64,000 nucleotides of DNA, taken from the NCBI GenBank assembly GCA_964057225.1, contig OZ059899.1, positions 15,384,501-15,448,500 of the forward strand, read 5' to 3'. Below, piece by piece: positions 26,935 through 38,058 of this stretch. The first letter of the stretch is position 1. Each line of letters begins with the position of its first letter. The position numbers and the translations under genes are program-made. Source of the DNA: Auanema rhodensis. Taxonomy: Eukaryota > Nematoda > Chromadorea > Rhabditida > Rhabditidae. Under the pieces are notes generated by a model that saw only the letters and a list, made by a program, of their open reading frames with translations, was not told the DNA's origin and searched no databases.

Positions 26935-29900
26935 ATATGAATAATTATTTCTTAATTATTGACAAATTGTATTTTTTGGAAATAAATGTTTTGGTATATG
27001 TAGTGACAATAGAACTTCTGAATGCAACCGCTCAATTTGTCTTCTTTAACGTAAAATGAGAAAAAAACATTCTCATGTAGTGTCATAGTGGACGCGATAG
27101 TAGTACGTTTTATTAAGCCATCATGTTTATTGAGGTATTTATCATTCGAAAAGACTGTTGTAGTGATCATTTTCTAGCCGACCCCTCGGTTTCCAATTTC
27201 CCCGCAACTGCTGCTGTCGGTAGCAGTCTGCTGTAGCTGTGAAAAGAATGCGCGCACGGAAAGGGGTGTCGGCGACGATGGGTGGGTTGACAAGAGTGCC
27301 AGATGCAGACGAACAGACACACGAAGGCAGAACAAAACGGACAGAGTGAGACTACTATAAAACGAGAGAGACAGCAGCCACAATAGTCGAACGTTATTGG
27401 CTGTCGGAAAGAACTGCTCTGCATCATGACCTATGCGATAACTGGTCGTCTACATTCTCCATGATGTGAGCGCTATTTTTTGGCTTTCGTGTCTGATCCT
27501 CTGGCAAAAACACGGTGCAACGAAGTCTTAATCGACCGTCTCGAACATCACATCTTACATCAATGTCTTCGATTCTCATCCGGGAAGCGGTTGAAATGTC
27601 TTTCGTTCTCTAACGTTTGTACCTCTTCAGTTTTTTGAGGGGAATGGACATCAAGAAAGGGTGAGATTCAGAGAGAGCAAAGATCGCCCCAGGTTCTATA
27701 AAACTGCGAGATAACGAAAGAGAAAGGCCGAAATTGAATCTAGTGTAGGGCTAATTACGGTAATCAGATGATGGTACTGAGTTCAACATTAGTGCAACGT
27801 CCCTGATTTCATATAGAAAAACGACTGCAGCTATTGTCTCTTAATACGGTAATATGCAACTAGTTTGAGAACTACATTGTCTAAAAAGCGGAAAAGGCAC
27901 AAAAGAAATGAGATACTGATTAGATAGCAACTACTAATGACTAGGTACGAGCCCCGGAAATAACGAAAGATTTAGATATCGACGTATGATAGTCATGTAA
28001 TCACTAATTGAAACGAAATAATCATTTTTACCGAAAATGTTCAGATGTATCATTCTTACATGAAGCGATATCCGGCAGTTTTCTCATCTGTAGCTACACC
28101 TCGTAAGACGAAGAACACTGTTCAAATGCTTTTTCTTTTCCATAAATGTTGATCCAAAACAGCATGTTCTAGCTCAACGTTAAAGATTTGAAGTTGAGAA
28201 CTGTTCTTGAACGTAGTGTGGGAACGCAGTTATAATCTTCACAGCCAATTTACTTTTCCGAAGACCAGTTCAACAATGGCATATCCTTGTCCTCTCTCCG
28301 AATTGCCATACACTTTTTATTATTCTTTCTTCTCCCGCTCTCCTCTCTTACGGGACGGCAATGTCTCGCCTCACGACAGTTGAAGAGCATGTTTGTTAGT
28401 ACAGTAGTCGACGTGATCATGTCGATACAGTATCGGAATGTGGCCTAAAATAATACTTGGTGGACATCTCAAAATTTCGGAAAGTACAAAGTAATCTGTA
28501 CAAACACACACACACACACATATCAAACTTTATAATTATAATTATGTGGTAATAATAAGGTTTTATAAATATTTTGCTTTACAGCCAACTGCCAAATGCC
28601 CTTATCCTGTGATCATCTGGTCGGGATCGATTACACCAAAAGAGGATGTCTGCTGTTAGAACTCTGCCAATGATCCTTCGAAAAAAATTGCTGTATTGTT
28701 TGGGTCCAACACCAAAAAAACGAAAAGAGTCCTAGGCATACGTTCGATTCTGCAGACAGCAATTGAGAGATAGAGAGATTCTTTAAGATTCCTGAAGTGT
28801 CACTTTCCGAAACGAAGTTGCGGTCAGTTTGTCACGTCTGTGACCGCAAAGCGTGCCAAAAAAGCGGCGGCTGGACAAAAACTATTAGAAGTCGACATTC
28901 ATTTCTCATAATTCTTTCATATTTCTTCGTGTTGTTAAATGTGATTTTATTGAAATCAATACAAGATTACTTTCCGCCTTTGTCAATCTGAGAGATACTT
29001 GTTCGCCAAGGATTGGTCACCGGAACACTAATAGTCGGAAACATCTAAAGAAATAGAACAAGAACAACGAACAGACTATAAAATGACCTTTAAAAAAAGA
29101 TGAAAATTTTTCGGAGTTATAATAAACGGTTTGATCATCACATCGGATGAAGAAAGTTACGATCACAGCTGTAAATAACTCTCTTCAAGAATCAAATAGT
29201 CGTGATTGTGATGAAGTGTCAAAGTATCTTTATGATGACATTTGTTAACAAAGCTAAATAAAATTATTTATGAAAATTTTGGGAAAATTTTCACTCCAGA
29301 TGTTTTGATTTTCAACAATATCAAAGACAATGAAATATGTATAGTTGGATGGCGTATCTTCAATGTCAACTTGTGAAATTAGATCACTTGTTCAAGTATA
29401 AAATGGCAATTGACTTTGTTAATTGCAACATCTACTTTCCAGGAATTCATATGAAGCTCGTGATTACTATTAAATGAGCGTTTCAAAGCATTTGTAAACA
29501 CAATGAGAGAGTTAGTGACCAATTAGCATATTAACGATCTAGTAAACGTCGTCGTACGTAATCCGAAATTATTTTTGAATTTCAATGCAGATGGAAACGG
29601 TTGTCAAGTACATTATTTTTGTTTTTCATGAAATCAATCATTGAAAATCAATTTATTTATACGAATTATATTAAAACTCGAAATATCATAGACTATCACA
29701 TCATAGTGATTTCACTACCTTATTTGCATCAGATTGCAATCATGTAAATCGTACATGAAATGACAAATGAGGAATTTTATCAAAAATGTTCTTATTCACT
29801 TCGTGTCTGTTGCCTGTTTAGTGATAAATGGTCAAATCAAATAACAGACTGTCATTCAATTCAAATTTCTTATTTCGATACGATACAGTTTTATTGTTTT

Positions 29901-30632
29901 TTTTTACTTTCTAATGATGATAGATTTCATTCTTGGGACGATATCGACATTTTTCAAACAGATACAGCAGCTTTCAGACCTTGCAACAAGTACGGTAATG
30001 GACTTTCAATTAAATATCTTTGAAGTACACCACCAATAGTTTTTCGACTAGGTCATTGCATCAGCGACATTCTTCATCGTCTTTTTCATAACACGTTTTT
30101 TACTGTTGCCAACAGCGAACAGATAAATCTTCAAAGAGATTTTACATCTTCTACTATTCTATCTAAATGTAACGACTGACGTCATCTTATTGAAGACGAG
30201 GCATCACCTCTGACGTGTTCAGCCATTTCGTTATTGAATAGAAATACAACTAATAGATGCATACATAGTGCATATAATGTATAAAATTCTTAATATTTAT
30301 TATGAAATATGTATATATGTATATATATCCAAATTGCATATTATGTTTTATATTTGTCGTTTTCAACTTTAACATAACATATAAAGGTAAATTTTTATCT
30401 ATTCAATTGCATCTGGGGAAGAAGAGAACGGACCTGAAAGAGAATATCTCATCTAATATAGTTCAGTCCGAAAAAAGAGCTGAGCTGAGCACAATAGATT
30501 CAATTCGAACCTCGCACATAATAAAACAACATTATGAAAAGTAAAAAGCGCGCAGAAGCGAATACCGGAAATACCCGAAATATATGAAGTATAAACACAT
30601 AAATATGTACAAGATAATGTTTTATATTCTTA
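26935..30632. other. Intergenic region between convergent pithd1 and PCGF-like genes
   Basis: About 3.7 kb. Two stretches are less AT-rich than the rest: 27170-27440 (CpG-containing, with a TATAAAA at about 27356) and 28780-28880. A perfect CRE (TGACGTCA) lies at 30177-30184. No exon with supporting splice sites and recognisable protein was found; an unseen non-coding transcript is possible. Confidence 0.45.
28504..28520. repeat. Short (CA)n microsatellite
   Basis: About eight perfect CA dinucleotide units directly visible in the 26.9-30.6 kb intergenic region. Confidence 0.9.
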
Positions 30633-31763
30633 TCAAAACGAATTATAACTGTTCGCATGATTGGCAATAGCTATCGAGGGCACCTTTTTGAAAAGTTCAT
30701 CCTGAAAATGAAAAAACGTTGTAAAATAAAAGTGAATTTACACTATTTACCTTGAGAGCGCGACCTAATGGCTGCCCTCTGATTTTAGCCATTGTGATTA
30801 TATCTATAGATGACGTACTCGATGATTGCGTTGAGGGGGTGGGCTCTGGGGCATCAATGATCGATGCTAATGTACTCTGAAATTGATGTGTTATTAACTG
30901 AAAATTTATGACGAAAATTTACCGTGGAAGATGAGATGGGAGGTGTGCGGGAAGGCTCTGAGGATTCAGCTCTTGGGGAGGCTAGCACCGGCGACAATTT
31001 AGGCGGAGACGAACTGTGAATGGAAACTGAAGGGGGAGTTGAAAGAGATGACGATGAAGGACTTGGGGTACCCATAGAAGATGTTGAAGGAATGTTGGCC
31101 GTTGGAAGTGTCAACGTTGGGATGGCAGTCAACACTTCTCCGACACTGGCTTTTCGAGCAACTTTGGGACTAGGCCCATCAAAGCCAATTACATCAGATA
31201 AACGCTTTTGACTTGAAGTCTTTTCTTGTATGCTCTTATCATTGGCTTTGCTCACTAAGCTATTGGCAATAGCTGGATATTTTGAAAGCACTTCATTAGG
31301 TCGGCTTATTGATATAGCCATTGGAGCAGTTGTTGTAACTGAGATTGTGGTAGGATCTGCACTACTAGTAGACTGTGTAGTAGATATTCCAGCAATTGCT
31401 GTCGCTAGGTTTGGATACGAAGGTGATTTCTTCTTATTATCGGGGTGTTGTGACTGAGCTTGTACGAGGCTTTGAACAAGTCCGGTCGCTGTAGAACCTC
31501 CACTTGAAGTTACGATTGAAACAGGAAACAAGTTGGAACTCAAGGGAGCTTGCCTATCTAAGAGCTTCATTTTCTTCGTCATTTTTGATTTAGCGGTACG
31601 CATAGTGACAGTAGCAGGATTTCCTGGAGGAGCTCTAGATGCAGCTGGACTGGAGTTTGAGTCTCCAGATTTAACGTTGCCATTCGGAGTAACCTGCTGC
31701 TTCACTGGTGGAGATTGTATTTGCTGCTTGGGCCATTGAAACTGGAGTTGATGATGTTGTTGA

Positions 31764-31794
<31 letters not shown>

Positions 31795-34046
31795 GAGCAA
31801 ACATATAGTGTTGAATTCGCTGCATATCAGAAGAATTAATACACAACGTTGATCCATTACGTTGAAGCACTGGCATCTGACCACCAAACTGTGACGGCAG
31901 AGGTATGATCCTAGGAGCAAGGTGAGCATTTTGAGATTGAGTTTGTGCTTGGACTTGGGCCTGAGCTTGAGCCTGGGCTTGAGCTTGGGCTTGAGCCTGA
32001 GCCTGAGGTGAGATCGAGATTATAGACTGTGGAGCCGCAGTCAGAACTGGTGGCGTTTGAAGAGATTGCTCAGTAAGCCGAGGAGTCTTAGAAGTTGGCT
32101 GTTGCGCAGGAGTTCGTTGCGTTGGAACCTGAGGAGAAATTCGCTGCAGAGTAGGTGGGCTTGAATTAAGTTGTGGAGAAACAGCTTCGAGTGTAGGTGG
32201 CTGATCCAAATTCACCCGTTTTACGACTAGAGGAGTTTGTGGTGCCACTGAAGAGGAATTAGAGTTCTGATGAAGTTGTTGCATTAGAGCAGAGTTGGCA
32301 GGTATCATAATCGTTGGCGGGGAATATACGGCCTGTGTTGTAGGAACAGTAATAGAGGTAGCAGAAATTGAACTAGACGAAGTTATGGTAGGAGACCCGA
32401 TATGATTTTGAGAAGACACTAATACAGGAGGAGGTGATGATGAGCCTTCGGCCACTAATGCTGGAGGCTTATCCTTATTTTCACTAGGCCGTTTACTCCT
32501 CGAACAACCCGGCTTAGATGACTGAAACAACTATGAACACATATTAGGAAGACACAGTAATGAACTTACTTTTTGCCTAATTTTAGGAGCTTGATTCCCG
32601 TTGCTATCCGTTAACAGATCTACTTTGAATTCGGGAGGAGTAACAAAGCAATTGCCATCTTTAGGCTCTTCAATTTTAACTGGAGACTGATGACGAACAG
32701 GGTCCTGTTCAGCCATCAAGATGGGCATTTGTTCTGCTTCCAAGACTGGCGGTCTCTCCTGTAATGAAAACGTATGCTACTTCAAACTATTAATAATTTT
32801 ACCTTTGATAGTATGGCAGTGAACATTAATCTGAGAGGTCGTTTACGTAGCCAACCTGAGCCCTCAGCCACAGAACGAAGACTAGTTTCCAATGGAATTT
32901 CCTGAGAAACAAGATATAAAAAATCGAATTAAATGATGCTTACCTTATTAATTTGGTTTTGAACAAAATGAACGGTAAAATCGTCTTGGTGTCCTAGCTT
33001 TTCTTTTATCAACGAATCAAAAACAGTTAAAGAGGCTTCAGCTGATAATCGAAAAAATCTTCGAAATACGGACGAAGTAGGATTGGGAAACTTCTTTCTC
33101 TAGAATATTATAATGTAAATTAGTTTCATTTACTCAAAATTAACCTTCTTCTGTGGGGATCTCATACATCTCGAAGATGTTGGCACATCAATTAGGCAAT
33201 CCTGAAGCAATCAGTTAAGCAGGAAATAAAGAATAAAGATCTAACCTCTTCATAATCATCATCACTAAGCAATTCGACAGACATTGGAATGCTGAAGAAT
33301 TCAAGAACAACGCTAATGAGCTCATTCTCCTCTATACTATGACGAGGACTAAAAGAAATCAGATTAAATACATATCAGTTTCGAGCATACGGTGCACGCT
33401 TATTCCTTGTTCGTTCTTTAGGTGTTTCTTTGCGATTTAAATTGGGAACAAGCTTATGAATTAAGGTTTGGAACGTAGGATCCATGAAAATATCTAAAAA
33501 CAACAGAATAAAGAGAGGGCTAAATTGAAATATGCATACTTTGTTATACAACGCACTCTTCTAAATAAATAGCTGATAGAGTAGGGTACCTAAAATCAAT
33601 TTTTTTAAACACAAAATATATCTAAACAACTCACGATAACTGGAAAATGAGCAACTAACACGCCTTCAGTCTTACACACAGCTTTATAGTATTGTAACAA
33701 TAATTCTGAAAGTAAAATAAAATTTAAAAGTTAAAAAGTAAGCACAACCGTTTTCATTTTGCACTTAACGGAAAATAAATATATACGTAAGCCATATTTA
33801 TGATTATTTTATATTTTGAATACGAAAAAGCGGTTGTCGTAAGGTATTAATCATGAAAAAAACTTTTTTTTCACAATTTTGACAGGCTTCACCATTCAAC
33901 GTTTAAAATAGAAATAGAAAAATAGATTTGAATATAAAAATTATAAAGAAAATCACTTACTATTCCATTTCTGTTTCCAGTGAACCGCTTGTAGCTTGCG
34001 GTCACTGATAATTCTCGAACAAATACAAATTGAATGCAATCGTAGG
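30633..34046 (-). CDS. PCGF/Psc-like Polycomb protein, 5' end uncertain
   Basis: PCGF proteins partner RING1 in Polycomb repressive complex 1. From 33.5 kb leftwards the exons read FMDPTFQTLIHKLVPNLNRK (cf. TLQDIVYKLVPGLFK of PCGF), IEENELISVVLEFF, then a RAWUL domain (FRRFFRLSAEASLTVFDSLI ... INKEIPLETSL ... GWLRKRPLRLMFTAIL). A tail of about 600 residues follows, rich in Ser, Pro and Gln, with poly-Gln and Gln-Ala tracts, as in Drosophila Psc/Su(z)2. It ends NHANSYNSF, TGA at 30633. Upstream exons (33642-33707 and 33958-34046) occupy the RING position. In the only phase-compatible frame they read SICICSRIISDRKLQAVHWK...LLLQYYKAVCKTEG, which keeps the spacing but not all zinc ligands. The first exon was not found. 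The RAWUL call is fairly firm; the RING part is inference. Confidence 0.65.
31756..31797 (-). repeat. Poly-glutamine tract in the PCGF-like protein
   Basis: A run of CAA/CAG codons on the minus strand encodes eleven or more consecutive Gln followed by H/Q mixtures. It is seen as repeated GTT on the plus strand and sits in the low-complexity tail. Confidence 0.9.
31948..32009 (-). repeat. Gln-Ala dipeptide repeat in the PCGF-like protein
   Basis: About ten tandem QA units, then QVQAQTQSQ. Codons alternate between synonymous forms, so the 6-bp DNA repeat is imperfect. Confidence 0.85.
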
Positions 34047-34168
34047 ATCCTATAAAAACCAATATATCCATATAATACATAATTATAATGACAAATAGTA
34101 ATGTAATGAAGAATCAGAAAATGTTATTTAGAGTTAGGTTCAATTTAGTACTACCGGATGACCAGTAC

Positions 34169-34188
34169 CGCGTGCGATATCGCACGCG
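34169..34188. promoter_or_regulatory. Perfect 20-bp CpG palindrome with flanking ACCAG/CTGGT arms
   Basis: CGCGTGCGAT is followed immediately by its reverse complement ATCGCACGCG. After three mismatched bases each side, ACCAG (34161-34165) pairs with CTGGT (34192-34196). It holds six CpG dinucleotides within AT-rich DNA, about 120 bp upstream of the first PCGF-like exon found. A dimeric transcription-factor site is the likeliest role. Confidence 0.5.
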
Positions 34189-34506
34189 ATTCTGGTAGTT
34201 TAGCTTAGGGAGGGGAAAATCGAATACGAAATACCAAAATTACTAATACGATAATGAAATACAACCAAAATAAGCATACTGCATAAGGTATAAGGCAATT
34301 TGTTCGAGAACAATATTGTAGAGTAGAAGACAAAATTGATAACAAGGCACATGATAAGACATTGGAGGAGGCCATATCATCAAAATTAGTTATGAACTTT
34401 ATACAGTAATCCAAAGTTGGGATCAAGTCAGAATATTGATTAAAACATACAGCAAAGCTGATAGATCTGTTGCCCACACAACCCTCCGCCCTGCGACCCA
34501 ACAATA

Positions 34507-34552
34507 TGGGCGTGGTTTTGTTTGCCACGCCCACAACGACAGTGCTGATTGG
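34507..34552. promoter_or_regulatory. Inverted GC/CACCC-box pair plus CCAAT box
   Basis: TGGGCGTGG (34507-34515) and CCACGCCCA (34525-34533) are perfect inverted repeats 9 bp apart, each matching Sp/KLF-type sites. GATTGG (reverse CCAAT) follows at about 34547, a forward ACCAAT at about 34820, and CCGCCC at about 34844. Together they mark a promoter-like block for the minus-strand PCGF-like gene or an unseen plus-strand gene. Confidence 0.5.
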
Positions 34553-35521
34553 TTACATAGGTCAAAAAAGATAACTTCTTAATCTTACTTCGTACAAAAG
34601 GAGTATATCATTAGAGAAAGTGTTAAGAATTCATCCTGAATGTTAAAATTAAAAAAAAATAAGTTAGAAGACTAAAGGACAAGCTTGTTGTGAACGGATG
34701 CGTCCGCTGGCGAATAGAGCCACAGTATTTGGAAAATGCTTTGCGAGACGACGCGAGCGTGTCCTCTACAGACTCTCTAGCAATGGTGCACTATTTCATT
34801 CAGCTGTCTGGTCATAGGACCAATCAGCAGGACACAAGGAAGAACCGCCCATATTCATCGCTCAGTTCTCTCTCTCTACTACTTGGCCAACCTCCTCTTA
34901 GCAGTAGAATGAAGATAGAGAGATGGATGAAGAGAGGACGAGAGAAAAAAGGCCGACCAGCCAGCTAGCAAAACGAAGCTCTCTCTCTCATTCTTTCGTG
35001 GCTTATTTCTTTCTCTCTCTATCTCTCTTCATCAGCCACGTGTGTTGTCTGTCTGTTCGTCTGCGTTCTCTCAACTATGCATGTTGTCTAATAGTTCGCA
35101 CGGCTAGAGGTCTCTGCATTGCAAATGTGAGATGGCGTTGCGAGAGGAGAATGAAAACATAGAGAGCAGGAGAAGAAAATAAGAGATTAGTATAGAGAGA
35201 AAATTAAGAGAAAGAGAGAGAGAAGACAAGATAACATGGCAAAGCAAAGAATCTCCAGACATAGAAAGACAAGTGAACCATCAGCAACCTCTTTCTTTCT
35301 CCGCTCTAGGCCTTTCCACTCATCGGATCTCGCTTGTCTGTCTCTTACAATCTTCAAACCTCCCTTTCTCTTTCTGTCTTTCCTATATCTTTCCTTCTCT
35401 CTCAAACCGATTGTGCTATTTGGCTGACGAAACGATTCTGGTTACGGTAGGTGATGAAAAAGGCCTCGGCCCTTTGGCTGAGTGCGTTGCGAACGCGACA
35501 GCGGCAATGTGTGTGTTGTGG

Positions 35522-35545
35522 GTGTGTGTGTGTGTGTGTGTGTGT
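35522..35545. repeat. (GT)n microsatellite
   Basis: Twelve perfect GT units directly visible. Confidence 0.95.
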
Positions 35546-37015
35546 AACTAGTCCACATCCCACCACACCAACATTGCACAGCCAACAAGCGTCTAAGGAG
35601 AGAATGAGAGAATCTCTGTATTATTTCCACATCATCATCTCTCTTCACTTCCTCATTCTCTTTATCTCGGGTATCTATTGACCATGAAGTGCTCCCAGCT
35701 ATTCTTCTCTTGTCATCATCATCTTCAGGTCTTCAGCAATAGAGAACAACGTGATTAGGCTTTTAAGCGGGAAAAAAAGATTATTGGCTCATCATAAAAT
35801 AATTTGGTTTAGCCTGGATAGGCTTGAGAACGATAGCTGAACTAATAAGGAAAGGGGGTGGAGAGCTATAGCAACAACATGATACTAAGAGGGTGCAGAC
35901 ATCAAGAGATAGATTGACAGATTGGATACAGAATTGCAAACGAACTGCACAGTCAGTGAGGTTTAGTTTGGAAAGAGTTGCAACAGCTGGAGGTGGGAAT
36001 TAAGCTACCAGCACAAGGTAAACCACTGCCAATCATCTCTATCTCTCACTGTTTCTCTCTCGCCCGTTCTCTCACGCTCATAATTATATCTTCTCCTAAA
36101 GCTGTATACGGTATCAACCTCGTTTGAGAGGGTATTATTAGTTTACAATAAGATACAACCACAAACAAATAAACTATGCAGATATAATGAAATTATCTAT
36201 GATACTAGATGTATTATTCCGTTCATTATCTGTGTTTTCTTAAATAGTTCTCTTCTCTTCTACATCTAGTGTTCACGAATGATTTAACCTCTCTCGTGTT
36301 CTCTCTATCTCTCCTTTTTTCTCTCTCTGATCCTTTCATGTTATTTTCAGCTGCTAATGGTTCTCAGTTTTCTGTCAAGACCAGCCTGACCCGCCTGAAT
36401 ATGAACGTCAGATGCCAGATTAGGAACAGATGAGGAAGACGAGCACATAGTCATTACTAAAATTAGACGACTAACTTGAATTTAAGCAAGAAAGGAGGTA
36501 GAACTAAAGTCTGTCAATCAGACAGACAAAAGCAGAGAAAGAGGAGAGCTTGCTAGAGAGAGTATGTGATATCAGGAGAGAAGCAATAAGAGAGATTACT
36601 TTCCTCATATAGCATCTCTGAAACCTTGTTCTTCCGTTTTTCTCTCCCTCTCATGCTCTCATGCTTTCCTCTCATATTGAAGAAATCTTTTTATTTCCAA
36701 AATTTGCTCTATCGCTCTCAGAATTGCTTAACAAACTATTCGATGTAGAGCTTTCTTTCCGAAAATTCTAATTTAGTTTATTTGAAATAGATTTTGAATG
36801 AAATAATATAAAATTTGATTAAGATATCATTACTCTAAGCATATGTCATCTAACTAACCACATGTCTTCCGAAGTTTTTTCTAATTCATCTCTTTCGGCA
36901 TCTGAGATACTTCGGAAAACCATTTCTTTGTGGAACAAATAGATAATAGCTATTGTCTTTGCAGTTAAATTAAATTTTAAATTTGGAGTTATAAATAATC
37001 CTGATGATACTATCA

Positions 37016-37115
37016 CTCTCTCATTCTCTCTCTCTTTCTCACTTTCTCTCTCTCTCTCTTTATCTCTTTCTCTCCCTCTTTCTCTCTTTCTCTCTTTCTC
37101 TCCCTCTTTCTCTCT

Positions 37116-37166
<51 letters not shown>
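37016..37166. repeat. Large (CT)n/(CTTT) microsatellite
   Basis: About 150 bp of near-continuous CT and CTTT units, the last 45 bp pure CT. One of the longest simple repeats in the window. Confidence 0.95.
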
Positions 37167-37169
<3 letters not shown>

Positions 37170-37990
37170 CGTTCAACGGAGATTCATAAAGGTATAACAT
37201 CCGCTTAGATCATGAAACATCTCAAGCATCATCTCAAGCGGCATATTCAGATAAGACCTACTGATTAAACTTTGGTTATGATCTCTACGTCCGCACATTA
37301 GCAAGTCGTCCGAGTGGCTAGCAAACGATTTGCTTGCAAGCTTTCTATTGGGATACGGAGAGAATAGCAAAGAGTCAAGAAGAGATTAGGAGATATGGAG
37401 AGAGAGGAAGAGAGAGGGGAATGAGAAGCTCCAATTTGATTGTGTTGTTTTCTCTGTTACTGCTAATGTTGACGTCATCAACACCTTGAACTTAAAAAGA
37501 ACTTGTATATAAGTGCAAACATAGGTGCCAATTCAGTGAAACTCATATGAAACGGAAAGGAAATTGAGATTGATTTGGTACATGTAGAAGCTCAAAAGAT
37601 ACATCTAGTCTTCTTCTTCTTTTTCAGCACGTTTTCTTTTATTGGATATATGAAGAAAGAAATCAAGAAGTATGTGTGTATGTAGCCGTTCGATCTTCAT
37701 ACTGCATCTTCATGTCATCATGTTTAGCACCCTAAGAGCTTCTGAACATTCATCCATCCAGTTGTCATTACGAAATTAATGGTAAATAGTGTAAAGTCAT
37801 AACAGTATATTCTGCAAGATATTATCATCTATTACCTATATGTCATCCAGAACTTATACAACTAAAATTTTAAATATATAATGCTGAATCAGCATTATTA
37901 ATATTTTTCTATTTTCAAACACTTTTTGATTATACCAAATTTGGTATTTTCACACCTATACATTCATATTTACCCCATTTTCCCTCCCCT

Positions 37991-38004
37991 TCTCTCTCTC
38001 TCTG

Positions 38005-38055
<51 letters not shown>
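37991..38055. repeat. (CT)n microsatellite
   Basis: About 65 bp of CT units, with two short interruptions near the start and the last part pure. Confidence 0.95.

Positions 38056-38058
<3 letters not shown>

Noticed and set aside
34690-34968. 93-codon plus-strand open frame with protein-like start (RIEPQYLENALRDDASVSST)
   Set aside because: The start is GTG, the second half is CT-repeat derived Ser/Leu, and it overlaps CCAAT and GC-box promoter elements; kept only as a possible non-coding 5' region.
37004-37189. Ser/Leu open frame over the CT microsatellite
   Set aside because: A pure by-product of the CT repeat; not coding.
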